This document shows, piece by piece, positions 14,453 through 23,275 of a stretch of DNA of 33,580 bases. The stretch's first letter is position 1; each line of letters opens with the position of its first letter. Origin of the DNA: a bacterium (lineage in GTDB: Bacteria; Patescibacteriota; Minisyncoccia; Minisyncoccales; JANBVM01); the NCBI GenBank assembly GCA_030591065.1, contig JAUVBU010000001.1, positions 1-33,580 of the forward strand, written 5' to 3'. Under the pieces are notes generated by a model. That model was given only the letters and a program-made list of their open reading frames with translations, had not been told where the DNA came from and did no database searches. The position numbers and the translations under genes were made by a program.

Positions 14453-15610
14453 ATGTTTCTTGATTATTTTAAAAAAAGAGCAATAAGAGGGAAAGCTTTA
14501 AAAGAAATTAAACAACTAAAAGATAAAAAAGGGTTTTTAAAAGCGGGTATTCCCAAATTCTCCCGTCTTTTTGGTAGAGATTCATTAATTTCTGCAGCTC
14601 AAATGTTAGATAAAAATCCCGGTATTTGCCAAGCTACCCTTGAAGTTCTTTCTCAACTTCAAGGAAAGGTATTTAATGACGAGAGAGAAGAAGAGCCCGG
14701 AAAAATAATTCACGAAACTGAACTGGAAAAATCTGGACACTCAAAGGGTAGGCTTCTTTTTCCTTATTATGGTTCAGTTGATTCTACTCCGTTATTTTTA
14801 ATATTATTTTCCCTCTATTATAGAAGAACAAGAAATATTAAATTTTTAAACAGTCATTGGAAAAAGATTTTAATGGCTTTAAATTGGATGGAAGAATATG
14901 GAGATAAAGATAAAGATCTTTTTTTGGAATATCAAAGAAAAAGTCAAAAAGGACTTTTTCACCAAGGATGGAAAGATAGTTTCGAAAACCATTTAAAAGT
15001 TAAACCTCCAGTTTCTTTAGTCGAAGCTCAGGGTTATCAATATTTAGCCTTAAAAGAAAGTGCTTACTTAGCTGATATAAAGGAAGATTGGGATTTAGAG
15101 AAAAAACTTAAAAAAAGAGCCGAAAAATTAAAAGAAAAATTTAATAAAGAGTTTTGGATGAAAGATAAAAAATATTTTGCTCTAGCTTTAAATAAAGATA
15201 AAAAACAAAGAAAGGTTATTACGTCAAACCCAGGACATCTACTTTTTACAGGAATAATAGGAATATCTAAGGCCAACTTAGTCGTAAAAAGACTATTTCA
15301 AAAAGACCTCTTTACTCCTTTTGGTATTAGAACACACTCTTCTCTTGAGTCTGATTTTGATGCTAAATCTTATCATCTAGGTGCAGTTTGGCCACACGAC
15401 AACTGGATTATAGCTCAAGGGTTGAAAAAAATGGGGTATAAAGAAGAATATCTAAAAATAAAAAAAGCTATTTTATTAGCTTATGAAGAATTAGGTTTTT
15501 TGCCTGAATTTTACGGTGTAATTAATGGAAAAATTACTCTAAAAATGAGAAAAGAGCCTTGTTATCCTCAGGCTTGGGCGTCTGGAACACTGGTTAGTCT
15601 GTTTTCTTAA
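14453..15610 (+). CDS. Glycogen debranching enzyme-like (amylo-alpha-1,6-glucosidase) six-hairpin glycosidase
   Basis: A 385-residue (alpha/alpha)6-barrel glycoside hydrolase-like protein related to the C-terminal glucosidase domain of glycogen debranching enzymes (GDE_C). The clearest signature is IPKFSRLFGRDSLISA (33-48), then SLVEAQGYQYLALKESAYLAD in the middle and GAVWPHDNWIIAQGL followed by PCYPQAWASG near the end. There is no signal peptide, so it acts in the cytoplasm. The N-terminal sugar-binding domain of full debranching enzymes is missing. The neighbouring GT4 cluster and APH-fold kinase point to a shared oligosaccharide pathway, but the substrate is unproven. It ends 15 bases from the convergent kinase gene. 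Confidence 0.78.
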   Translation: MFLDYFKKRAIRGKALKEIKQLKDKKGFLKAGIPKFSRLFGRDSLISAAQMLDKNPGICQATLEVLSQLQGKVFNDEREEEPGKIIHETELEKSGHSKGRLLFPYYGSVDSTPLFLILFSLYYRRTRNIKFLNSHWKKILMALNWMEEYGDKDKDLFLEYQRKSQKGLFHQGWKDSFENHLKVKPPVSLVEAQGYQYLALKESAYLADIKEDWDLEKKLKKRAEKLKEKFNKEFWMKDKKYFALALNKDKKQRKVITSNPGHLLFTGIIGISKANLVVKRLFQKDLFTPFGIRTHSSLESDFDAKSYHLGAVWPHDNWIIAQGLKKMGYKEEYLKIKKAILLAYEELGFLPEFYGVINGKITLKMRKEPCYPQAWASGTLVSLFS

Positions 15611-15624
15611 ACATACTATTGTAA

Positions 15625-16596
15625 TTATATCTCTATAATTTTATTAAAACCTAAAGAGCAACCCTGAAGAAGTCTTTTAAAAAAACTTCTTCTTTTTTTT
15701 AGAAGTTGAGCTTTTATTTCTTTGGGCTTAGCCTCTAGTCCTCCGACTGCTAAATAAAAAATTATAATAGGAAAAAGTTTTTTAAATATAACCTTTTCTT
15801 TTTTAGAAAGAAGATTTATGTAGGTTTTGAGAAAAGTATTTCTTATAGGTTTTTTTGCTTGCCAAAAATGAGTAAATAAATATGCTACATCAAAAGCAAA
15901 ACTATTAATTTGAATTAACTCCCAATCTATAATTTTCAATTTTCCTTTTGAAATTATTATATTGCCAAGATTTAAGTCTCCGTGACAAAAATATTTACTT
16001 TCTTTTTTTAATAAAGCTTCGTTTTCTTTAAATAGCTTTATTATCTTATTTGCCTCTTTTTTATTAAGAACTTTTTTTTCTATCAAGGAAGAAATAAGAT
16101 TAATAGAATCTAAGTAATTTTCAGCTGGGAACTTTTCTAGCTTCACGTTTTTTAAAGATAAGAGTGAAACTTTTTTTATCTTATAAAGCGCTTGAGCTAT
16201 TAGTTCGGCGTTATTTTTAGTCACATTCTTTTTTAATTGTTCGTTTTTTCCGAGAGGGGATGTTAAAAAATATTCTCTAGTAAGCCATTCAAAACTTTTC
16301 TCTTTTTTTCCAAAATATATTTTAGGGAGATGCTCTGAAACTTCAAAAACTTCTTTTTTTGTTGTCTTTAAAAAAGAAGTCTCGCGTAACATTTTCTTTT
16401 TTGCATCAAGATTTTTGTGTAGTCTTGCATAGAAAAGAACCCTCTCTTTTTTAGAGTTAAAACATAACGAGGAGTATCTATGTTTATTACCCTTCGTTTT
16501 CTTAATAAAATTTTTAGGAGAAACAACGGGTTTTAGTTCTAGTTTTTTTAGAACAAAATCAATCTTTCGGTTGATATTTGGAATTAAATTGTCCAC
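15625..16596 (-). CDS. APH-fold phosphotransferase (kinase-like)
   Basis: A 323-residue protein of the aminoglycoside phosphotransferase/choline kinase fold. The catalytic loop CHGDLNLGNII has the Brenner-type His205, Asp207 and Asn212, and the metal-binding IIDWE has Asp224. These families phosphorylate hydroxyls of small molecules such as sugars, choline, homoserine or maltose. Resistance is not implied. Because it lies between the GT4 trio (same strand, 72 bases upstream) and a debranching-like enzyme, a sugar or glycan-precursor kinase is a reasonable guess. The start is GTG at 16596, the first start codon in frame after the upstream stop; an ATG does not occur until residue 69. A hairpin lies just upstream. 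Confidence 0.75.
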   Translation of the reverse strand: MDNLIPNINRKIDFVLKKLELKPVVSPKNFIKKTKGNKHRYSSLCFNSKKERVLFYARLHKNLDAKKKMLRETSFLKTTKKEVFEVSEHLPKIYFGKKEKSFEWLTREYFLTSPLGKNEQLKKNVTKNNAELIAQALYKIKKVSLLSLKNVKLEKFPAENYLDSINLISSLIEKKVLNKKEANKIIKLFKENEALLKKESKYFCHGDLNLGNIIISKGKLKIIDWELIQINSFAFDVAYLFTHFWQAKKPIRNTFLKTYINLLSKKEKVIFKKLFPIIIFYLAVGGLEAKPKEIKAQLLKKRRSFFKRLLQGCSLGFNKIIEI

Positions 16597-16603
16597 ACCC
16601 TTT

Positions 16604-16628
16604 AGGCTATGGTTTTATCCGATAGCCT
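16604..16628 (-). repeat. Inverted repeat before the APH-fold kinase start
   Basis: Arms AGGCTAT (16604-16610) and ATAGCCT (16622-16628) with an 11-base loop lie 8 bases upstream of the GTG start on the minus strand. There is no T run on either side that would mark a strong terminator. It may affect initiation of the kinase gene. Confidence 0.4.
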
Positions 16629-16668
16629 TAAAATTATTTATTCTATTTTAACTTAGCTCTTTTTTGTT

Positions 16669-17778
16669 TTATTTCTGCTTGGACGCAATTTTTAGAAAAA
16701 CCTTTTCATATCCATCTATCATTGCTTCAATGCTAAATTTCTCTTGCACCCTATCTCGACAATCTTTTCTGTTAATTTGATCAATCTTTTTGATTGCTTT
16801 TACCATTCCATTTAAATTTTTTACTATAAAACCTGTTTTTCCATGAGCTATTACTTCGCGAGCTGACCCACGATCAAAGGTGATAACTGGTGTTCCGCAA
16901 GCCATAGCCTCTATAAAGGTTAATCCAAAAGCTTCTTCCCATCGAATTGGGCACAAAAGAGCTTTTGCTTGGTTGTAATATTTATAGGTAAGATTATATG
17001 GGATGTTTCCTACGTATCGAATATCTTTATTTAGGTATGGTTTTATTTTTTTATCCCAATATCTTCCTTCGGCTGGTATTCCGGCAATAAGAAGCTTCTC
17101 TTTCGCCTTTAAACTTGCTTGGACAGCTATATCAACTCCTTTAACTGGAATTATTCTTCCTAGGAATAAAAGAGAATCTTTAGGTTTTTCATTAAACGGA
17201 AAAAGATTTAAGTCAATTCCATTATAAACAGTAGCTGCATAGTTTAGTTTTGGAGCAGGCTTTCTTTGAGCATTAGATATTGATACAAAGTGTTGATTTT
17301 TAGAAGAGAACATCTTGAAAACTTCTGCTCGCCAAGGATAAATAGGGTCATGTACCGTATAAACAACTGGAATTTTTTGAAAAGCTAGAGCAAAGGGCAT
17401 TACCCTGTCGAGGGGGTGAGTATGAAGAATATCAAACTTTTCTTTTATCGCCGTCTTATACATTAAGGAGATAAAGTATTGATCCCACAAAGAGAAAAGT
17501 TTATTGGTTTCGGTTTTAGCATGAGGGCCAGATAAAATCTTTAGATTTTTCTTACCAGAGATTCCGTGAAGGGGTTTTACTTTTCCAGTAATTACTTTGG
17601 TAACTTTTAGTTTAGAACCTTCTGGAGCAAAGAAGTAAACCTCATGACCTCTTTTTTTTAAGCCTTCTGCTACTGCCTTAGCAATAAGCATGGGAGCATA
17701 AATAATTCCTTTTGGTTCGGGAACAGTATAATGACCAGTTATCATCATACCAATTTTCAGTTTCTTTTTTTTAACCAT
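16669..17778 (-). CDS. Glycosyltransferase family 4 (third gene of a tandem trio)
   Basis: Retaining GT-B glycosyltransferase, cytoplasmic, moving a sugar from a nucleotide-sugar donor. The 369 residues split into an N-terminal acceptor half (start KLKIGMMITGHYTVPEPKG, then AKAVAEGLKKRGHEVYFFAP) and a C-terminal donor half with FLGRIIPVKGVDIAVQA, AEGRYWDKKIKPYL and the EAFGLTFIEAMACGTP block holding the E-x7-E donor motif, followed by GKTGFIV. It begins one base after the preceding GT4 gene ends, so the two are translationally close. The acceptor region differs from its two neighbours more than the donor half does. Donor and acceptor are unknown; UDP-glucose from the GalU in this window is possible. 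Confidence 0.88.
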   Translation of the reverse strand: MVKKKKLKIGMMITGHYTVPEPKGIIYAPMLIAKAVAEGLKKRGHEVYFFAPEGSKLKVTKVITGKVKPLHGISGKKNLKILSGPHAKTETNKLFSLWDQYFISLMYKTAIKEKFDILHTHPLDRVMPFALAFQKIPVVYTVHDPIYPWRAEVFKMFSSKNQHFVSISNAQRKPAPKLNYAATVYNGIDLNLFPFNEKPKDSLLFLGRIIPVKGVDIAVQASLKAKEKLLIAGIPAEGRYWDKKIKPYLNKDIRYVGNIPYNLTYKYYNQAKALLCPIRWEEAFGLTFIEAMACGTPVITFDRGSAREVIAHGKTGFIVKNLNGMVKAIKKIDQINRKDCRDRVQEKFSIEAMIDGYEKVFLKIASKQK

Positions 17779-17779
17779 A

Positions 17780-18868
17780 TTATTTACCAGCTAATTTGTA
17801 ATAGAGTTTTTCGTATTCGTCTGTCATTTTCTGATAAGTGAAATTATCATCTACCCATCTTCGGCAATCACTTCTCTCGATTTGATCAATCTTCTTAATT
17901 GCTTCAACCAACCCTTGAATATTCTTTTTACCATTTTTATCTTCCATAGGAAGAACAAATCCGGTTTTTCCGTCTTTTACAACTTCAGAAACAGAACCTT
18001 TGTCAAAAGCAATAACAGGGGTTCCGCAAGCCATAGACTCGGCCATAATTAATCCAAATGGTTCGTGCCATTCTATTGGATAAAGGCAGGCGATAGCATT
18101 ACCGTAAAAATCAGAAAGCTGATCTTGTGATAATTCTCCTATGTACTTAATTTTATTATTAAGTCGAGGCTTTATCTTTTCTTTAAAGTAACCTTCGCTA
18201 TCTGGATCTAATCTTCCAGCTAAGACTAAATTAATTCCGGTTCTTTCTGCAGCCTCAATAGCATTTTCTATTCCCTTATAAGGGTCAATACGGGCAATCC
18301 ATACAAAATGATTTTTTGGTTTTGGATAGAACTTATATTGAGAAGTATCTATTCCGTTATATACAATAGATTGATGAGGAAACTTTATTGGACAAAGAGA
18401 TCTCTGAGATTTAGATATAAAGCAACCATACATGTCTTTTTTATGAAGCTCAAACATTTTAAGCCTAGTAGGGAATAAGTCTGGATTAGTGATAGAAGAC
18501 AGATAAAGGGGGTTATGAAAAGTATGTAACATAGGAGTTTTAACTAATTCTTGAAAGAATAGTGGCCATAAATCTAAATGAGCGTGTATTACATCAAAAT
18601 CTTTTGCTTGTCTTAAGGCACGAGATATATTTTCTAAATTCCAAAAAGGATCCGTCCAAGGAATATTATCTTTTTTAAGGGCTCTAGGACGAACAGAAAC
18701 AAGCTTAGCTTTTGTTTTAGAATCACCAGAAGCAAATAGTGTTACGTCGTGACCTCTTTTTATTAATTCTTCTGTTAAATAATGCACAACCCTTTCTATT
18801 CCACCGTATTTTTCTGGTGGAACACTAATCCATAATGGTGATATTTGAGCAATTTTGAGTTTTTTCAT
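17780..18868 (-). CDS. Glycosyltransferase family 4 (second gene of the trio)
   Basis: GT-B fold retaining glycosyltransferase of 362 residues. The N-terminus KIAQISPLWISVPPEKYGGIERVVHYLTEEL with RGHDVTLFASGDS closely parallels the first gene of the trio, so these two look like duplicates. The donor half has WIARIDPYKGIENAIEAAERTG, LAGRLDPDSEGYF and EPFGLIMAESMACGTP with the E-x7-E pair, then VVKDGKTGFVLP. The PPEKYGG..E segment is common in GT4 enzymes that act on small or lipid-linked acceptors. It is 36 bases from the first GT4 and one base from the third. No membrane anchor is seen. Confidence 0.9.
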   Translation of the reverse strand: MKKLKIAQISPLWISVPPEKYGGIERVVHYLTEELIKRGHDVTLFASGDSKTKAKLVSVRPRALKKDNIPWTDPFWNLENISRALRQAKDFDVIHAHLDLWPLFFQELVKTPMLHTFHNPLYLSSITNPDLFPTRLKMFELHKKDMYGCFISKSQRSLCPIKFPHQSIVYNGIDTSQYKFYPKPKNHFVWIARIDPYKGIENAIEAAERTGINLVLAGRLDPDSEGYFKEKIKPRLNNKIKYIGELSQDQLSDFYGNAIACLYPIEWHEPFGLIMAESMACGTPVIAFDKGSVSEVVKDGKTGFVLPMEDKNGKKNIQGLVEAIKKIDQIERSDCRRWVDDNFTYQKMTDEYEKLYYKLAGK

Positions 18869-18904
18869 CTTTTTTTATTAATTTATTAAGTTTATATTTT
18901 TTTA

Positions 18905-19936
18905 TTAATTATTTTCCGATTTCTTTTTCAATTTTTTGTAAAGTTTTTCGTATCTATTAACCATTCTTTTTAGATTGAAGTTTTTATTAATATGATCTCT
19001 ACAATCTGCCCTAGAAATGGTTTTAATTTTTTTAAGAGCCTGACAAGCTTCTTCGACCGAATTAACTAAAAAGCCAGTTTTACCATCTTTAATTAACTCA
19101 GGCATTGCCCCTTCTTTGTAGGCAATAACCGGAGTGCCACAAGCCATAGCTTCTATAACTACTAACCCAAAAGGTTCCGCTCTTTTTACGGGGAAGATAA
19201 AAGCTTTAGCGTTTTTAACAAGTTCTATTTTCTTTTTAAAGTCTGAGGCGCCTACAAATTGAATTTTTTTACCATCAATTAAAGGTTTAATTCTAAAATT
19301 AAAATATTCTGCATAGGCTGGCAAAATATTTCCAGAGATAATAAGATTTTCTTTACTTAATTTAGCAATATCGATTGCTTCAGCTATTCCTTTTCCAGGA
19401 CAGATTTTAGATAACCAGAGAACATAATCCTTTGGCTTTTCGTTAAAGGGATATCTTTCTAGTGGTAGTCCGTGATAAATTGTTTTGAGAATATTTAATC
19501 CAGGACCAGACCTTCTTTGATTTTCTGAAATAGAAATATAATTTACGTTTGGAAATCTTTTATAGAGAATTCTCGTCTCTTCGTTTAAGGGATGATGGAG
19601 AGTTGTTATTATCGGTGGCTTTAAAAGTTTAGTGTAAGCACTAGTATAAAACTCACAATGATCGTGAATAATGTCAAAATTGTTTTGAAGTGATATTAAT
19701 TTTTCGTAAAGAAGAGCATAAACAGCATGGGGAGCTTTTAACTTTGCTCTCCATAAAGATTTCGGCCAAATAGGAACTAGTTTAGCTGAAGTTTTTGAAT
19801 CTTCTGTGGCAAAAAGAGTGACTTCATGACCCCTTCTAGTTAGTTCGTCGCAAAGCCAAGAAACTACAAGTTCGGTTCCGCCATAGGTATGTGGGGGGAC
19901 AGGAATCCAAAGCGGGGCAATTTGAGCGATACGCAT
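18905..19936 (-). CDS. Glycosyltransferase family 4 (first gene of the trio)
   Basis: GT-B fold retaining glycosyltransferase of 343 residues. It starts RIAQIAPLWIPVPPHTYGGTELVVSWLCDEL with RRGHEVTLFATEDSKT, nearly the same layout as the second gene. The donor half shows WLSKICPGKGIAEAIDIAKLS, ISGNILPAYAEYF and EPFGLVVIEAMACGTP with E-x7-E, then IKDGKTGFLV. The usual basic residue in the GR/SK.CPGKG region is kept as K. It is the first gene of the minus-strand cluster, opposite dnaG; TATAAT occurs on the minus strand at 20068-20073 but without a good -35. The function in the glycan pathway is unknown. Confidence 0.9.
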   Translation of the reverse strand: MRIAQIAPLWIPVPPHTYGGTELVVSWLCDELTRRGHEVTLFATEDSKTSAKLVPIWPKSLWRAKLKAPHAVYALLYEKLISLQNNFDIIHDHCEFYTSAYTKLLKPPIITTLHHPLNEETRILYKRFPNVNYISISENQRRSGPGLNILKTIYHGLPLERYPFNEKPKDYVLWLSKICPGKGIAEAIDIAKLSKENLIISGNILPAYAEYFNFRIKPLIDGKKIQFVGASDFKKKIELVKNAKAFIFPVKRAEPFGLVVIEAMACGTPVIAYKEGAMPELIKDGKTGFLVNSVEEACQALKKIKTISRADCRDHINKNFNLKRMVNRYEKLYKKLKKKSENN

Positions 19937-20048
19937 ATGTTCTGTTTTTTTAAAAACTTAAGCTTTTTAAATTTGGAATAAAAATATCAATCTGGAAAAA
20001 TAGGGTAAATAAAATATTAAAAAATAGACAGTTTCTAGCTGTTTTTTA

Positions 20049-20077
20049 TTGAAAATTTATCTTTTTTATTATATCAT
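20049..20077 (+). promoter_or_regulatory. Possible dnaG-rpoD promoter
   Basis: TTGAAA (20049-20054), 17-base spacer, TATCAT (20072-20077). The predicted start near 20084 gives a leader of about 12 bases before the dnaG ATG at 20096. Confidence 0.5.
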
Positions 20078-20095
20078 AAACCTGCAAATCGGACT

Positions 20096-21817
20096 ATGTT
20101 AAATTCTCCTATCGAAGAAATAAAAGAAAAACTTGATATTATTGAAGTACTTGGAGGTTATATCAAGTTAAAAAAAGCTGGAGTGAACTACAAAGCTGTT
20201 TGTCCCTTTCATTCTGAAAAAACTCCTTCTTTTTTTGTTTCTCCTGCCAGACAAATTTGGCATTGTTTTGGTTGTGGTGCTGGTCATAGTATTTTTGATT
20301 TTGTTATGAAAATAGAGGGAGTAGAATTTGCAGATGCTTTACGTATATTAGCTCAAAAAGCTGGAGTAGAATTAAAGCCAATAAAGCCTGAACTGAAAAC
20401 AAAGCGGCAAAGATTGTACGAAGTTTCTGAGTTAGCAGCTAAATTTTTTGAAAAACAACTTGGTAATAGTCTTAATGGAAAAAAAGCAAAGAAGTATTTA
20501 TTAGAAAGAAAACTGAGTGAAAATACAATTAAAGAGTGGAGGCTTGGGTGGGCTCCTGATGCTTGGCATGGATTATCTAATTTTTTAATTTCTCAAAAAT
20601 ACAACGGAAGTGAAGTAGAGCAGGTTGGGCTTGCTGTAAAAACAAAGCAAGGAAAGTATGGTGATCGTTTCCGAGGAAGAGTGATGTTTCCTGTTTTTGA
20701 TTTTAATTCAAACGTTATTGGTTATGGAGGAAGAGTTCTTAAAAAAACTAAAGATACGGCAAAGTACCTTAACACCCCAAATACTTTTTTATATGATAAG
20801 GGAAAAACTTTGTACGGACTAGATAGGGCTAGGATAGAAATAAGGAAAAAAGATTTTTGTATCTTAGTAGAGGGATATGTGGATGTTATAATATCTCATC
20901 AGTCTGGCATTAAAAACGTGGTAGCTACTTCCGGGACAGCTTTAACCTTAAATCATTTAAATATATTAAAAAGATATTCTAATAATTTATTTTTAGCCTT
21001 TGATATGGATTTTGCGGGAGATACTGCTACCAAGAGAGGAATAGATTTGGCCCGCGCTAAAGGATTTAATTTAAAAGTTGTAAAGTTGCCGGAGGGAAAA
21101 GACCCAGATAATGTTATTTCAGAGAACCCAGAAGATTTTAAAAAAATGGTTAACAAAGCTCTTTCTATTGTAGAATTTTATTTTCAAGATGCCTTATCTA
21201 GGTTTGATAAAAAAACCCCAGAAGGCAAAAGAGAAATATCAAAACTATTATTACCTGTAATCAAAAAAGTTTCGAGCCGGATAGAGCAGTCTTCTTGGGT
21301 TCAAAGATTAGCCAAAGAACTTATGGTAAAAGAAGAATATATTGAAGAAGAATTAAAGAAAATAAAAAACAGTAAATCTTTTAAGGATGAGGCTGTTACT
21401 AAAACACAAACCTCAATACCGCAAAAAACAAGAAAAGATCTTTTAGAGGAGAGCTTAATATCTTTACTTCTTAAAAATCCTAAAAATTTTGAGTTGGTTG
21501 ATAAAGAGCTTTTGACTTGTTTTTCGTCAAAATCTCAAGAAGCTTTAAATCATCTTGCTGACAGAAAAAACATTTCTCCAGAACTAAATAGTTTTTTTGC
21601 TTATCTTGGAATAAAAGCAGATCTTGAAAAAATTGAAGAGGAAGAAATTGTTCCCGAAATAAAATTTTGCCTAAAAGGGATAGAATCTCTTGATATAAAA
21701 AACGAAATGGATCAGATTTCTCTTCAAATTAAGGGAGCAGAAGCAGAAAAAAACTTTGAAAAAGTAAAAAGTCTTACTGAGCAATTTAATGCTTTATCTA
21801 AAAAAATTAATCAATAA
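20096..21817 (+). CDS. dnaG: DNA primase
   Basis: Makes RNA primers for replication and works with the replicative helicase. The 573-residue protein has the CHC2 zinc ribbon at the N-terminus (Cys36, His39, Cys57, Cys60 in CPFH and CFGCG), then the catalytic core with FDFNSNVIGYGGR, the Toprim metal site LVEGYVDVI and FDMDFAGDTATKRG, and a helical C-terminal helicase-interaction region (from RKDLLEESLISLLLKNP). Length is normal to slightly short. It is followed after 9 bases by the primary sigma factor gene, the classic dnaG-rpoD order of the macromolecular synthesis operon, without rpsU in front. The upstream cluster is divergent. Confidence 0.96.
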   Translation: MLNSPIEEIKEKLDIIEVLGGYIKLKKAGVNYKAVCPFHSEKTPSFFVSPARQIWHCFGCGAGHSIFDFVMKIEGVEFADALRILAQKAGVELKPIKPELKTKRQRLYEVSELAAKFFEKQLGNSLNGKKAKKYLLERKLSENTIKEWRLGWAPDAWHGLSNFLISQKYNGSEVEQVGLAVKTKQGKYGDRFRGRVMFPVFDFNSNVIGYGGRVLKKTKDTAKYLNTPNTFLYDKGKTLYGLDRARIEIRKKDFCILVEGYVDVIISHQSGIKNVVATSGTALTLNHLNILKRYSNNLFLAFDMDFAGDTATKRGIDLARAKGFNLKVVKLPEGKDPDNVISENPEDFKKMVNKALSIVEFYFQDALSRFDKKTPEGKREISKLLLPVIKKVSSRIEQSSWVQRLAKELMVKEEYIEEELKKIKNSKSFKDEAVTKTQTSIPQKTRKDLLEESLISLLLKNPKNFELVDKELLTCFSSKSQEALNHLADRKNISPELNSFFAYLGIKADLEKIEEEEIVPEIKFCLKGIESLDIKNEMDQISLQIKGAEAEKNFEKVKSLTEQFNALSKKINQ

Positions 21818-21826
21818 CTAGTTTTT

Positions 21827-23164
21827 ATGAAAAAGAAAGAAAAAAAAGGAACGACTATATCTAAAAAAAATAAAGTTCGTTCAGTAAAGTTAACTAGTAA
21901 AAAAAAGATTGTAAAAAAATCACAACCTAAAAAACTTGGAGTTAAAAAAGTAAAAAAGGTAAAAAAGAACACTATAAAGAAAAAAGTTTCCGTAAAAAAG
22001 AAGAAAATCGTAACGAAGAAAAAGATTTCGGTAAAGAAAAAAATTGTAACGAAGAAAAAAATTACCACTAAAGCCAAAAAGAAAAAAAGAGTGGTCCGCA
22101 GGGGTAGATTTAAAAAAGTTTTCACAGAAGAAAAGGTTGAAAAAGTTATTGAAAAAGCTTCTAAAAGGGGATTTATTACTGTGTCAGAAATCTTATATAC
22201 TTTTCCTGATCCAGAAAAAGATATTAGTGGTTTAGAAGATTTCTATGAAGAATTAGACAAAAAAGGAATTGAGCTTAAAGATGTTGTAGACTTTTTAACA
22301 ACAGAAAAAAAGAAGAAAACAAAACTTCTTGGAAAAAAGATTGATCCGGTTCAAATGTATTTAAAGGAAATTGGAAGAGTTTCTTTTTTAACGGCTCAAG
22401 AAGAAAAAGAGCTTTCAAAGAAAATTGAAAAAGGGGACAAAGAAGCAAAAAAGACACTAGCTAGAGCAAACTTACGATTAGTGGTTTCTATAGCTAAAAA
22501 ATACATTGGAAGATCTCCCAACCTAACTATCCTTGATTTAATTCAAGAAGGAAATCTGGGACTATTTAGAGCGGTTGAAAAATTTGACTGGAGAAGAGGT
22601 TATAAGTTTTCTACCTATGCTACTTGGTGGATAAGACAGTCAATCAGTAGGGCTTTAGCAGATCAAGCTAGAACAATCAGAATACCGGTACACATGATAG
22701 AAACTCTTTCGAAATTTAATAAAACAAAAAGAAATCTTTTGAAGAGTTTGGGTAGGGATCCTCTCCCAGAAGAAATTGCAGCAGAAATGGGACTGCTTGT
22801 AGAAAAAGTTCATCATCTAATGAAAATTTCTCAAAGAACAGTTTCTTTAGAAACTCCTGTTGGGGGAGATGATGACGATTCTGTTTTAGCTGAGTTTATT
22901 AAGGACAAGAAGACAGCTTCTCCATCTTCTGACGCAGCCAGAGCTTTATTAAGGGAAAGATTAGGAACAATTCTAATAGATTTAACTCCCAGAGAGCAAA
23001 AGGTTCTTTCTATGAGATTTGGTTTAAAGGATGGAGTTACCCACACACTAGAAGAAGTTGGTAAGGTTTTTGGAGTAACAAGGGAAAGGATTCGTCAAAT
23101 CGAAGCTAAGGCTTTAGAGAAAATTCGTCAGCACAAATCTTTGAAAAAACTGAAGGGGTATTGA
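21827..23164 (+). CDS. rpoD: Primary sigma factor RpoD with a lysine-rich N-terminal extension
   Basis: Housekeeping sigma-70 factor of RNA polymerase. Residues from about 165 onward are canonical: region 1.2 DPVQMYLKEIGRVSFLTAQEE, region 2 NLRLVVSIAKKYIGR through DLIQEGNLGLFRAVEKF and YATWWIRQSI, region 3 LPEEIAAEMG, and region 4 LTPREQKVLSMRFGL with VTRERIRQIEAKALEK. Ahead of a region 1.1-like helical segment (about 100-150) is a tail of about 90 residues that is almost half lysine and contains repeats of the type KKKIVTKKKI. Total length is 445. It starts 9 bases after dnaG. The downstream tRNA-Asn promoter overlaps its TGA stop. Confidence 0.96.
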   Translation: MKKKEKKGTTISKKNKVRSVKLTSKKKIVKKSQPKKLGVKKVKKVKKNTIKKKVSVKKKKIVTKKKISVKKKIVTKKKITTKAKKKKRVVRRGRFKKVFTEEKVEKVIEKASKRGFITVSEILYTFPDPEKDISGLEDFYEELDKKGIELKDVVDFLTTEKKKKTKLLGKKIDPVQMYLKEIGRVSFLTAQEEKELSKKIEKGDKEAKKTLARANLRLVVSIAKKYIGRSPNLTILDLIQEGNLGLFRAVEKFDWRRGYKFSTYATWWIRQSISRALADQARTIRIPVHMIETLSKFNKTKRNLLKSLGRDPLPEEIAAEMGLLVEKVHHLMKISQRTVSLETPVGGDDDDSVLAEFIKDKKTASPSSDAARALLRERLGTILIDLTPREQKVLSMRFGLKDGVTHTLEEVGKVFGVTRERIRQIEAKALEKIRQHKSLKKLKGY

Positions 23165-23189
23165 AAAAAAGAAGAAAACTCCATATAAT
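23161..23189 (+). promoter_or_regulatory. tRNA-Asn promoter
   Basis: TTGAAA (23161-23166), 17-base spacer and perfect TATAAT (23184-23189), with the tRNA starting 9 bases later. The -35 overlaps the rpoD stop codon. Confidence 0.75.
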
Positions 23190-23198
23190 TAAAAATAT

Positions 23199-23273
23199 TC
23201 CGGCGTGGCGCAATGGTAGCGCGGGTGCCTGTTAAGCACTAGGTTGTGGGTTCGAATCCTACCGCCGGAGCCA
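23199..23273 (+). tRNA. tRNA-Asn (anticodon GTT) with encoded CCA
   Basis: Acceptor TCCGGCG pairs with CGCCGGA, anticodon stem GGTGC/GCACT flanks loop CTGTTAA, and the T arm has GGTTCGAATCC. Anticodon GTT reads AAC and AAT. Discriminator G and CCA at 23271-23273 are encoded, unlike the Leu and Ser tRNAs here. It has its own promoter and terminator. Confidence 0.96.
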
Positions 23274-23275
23274 CT

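Noticed and set aside
15623..15640. AT-only inverted repeat AATTATA/TATAATT between convergent genes as a terminator
   Set aside because: The stem has no G-C pair, overlaps the kinase stop codon and is expected by chance in such AT-rich sequence.
15625..16596. Antibiotic resistance by the APH-fold gene
   Set aside because: The catalytic motifs are shared by many metabolic kinases and the context is carbohydrate genes.
20020..20050. Hairpin with ACAG/CTGT between the GT4 cluster and dnaG as a terminator
   Set aside because: Only four solid pairs, and it lies upstream of both divergent genes, where no transcript needs to end.
21811..22125. Minus-strand 104-residue phenylalanine-rich frame that looks like a membrane protein
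   Set aside because: It is the antisense of the lysine-rich rpoD tail; the F-rich sequence is just the complement of AAA codons.
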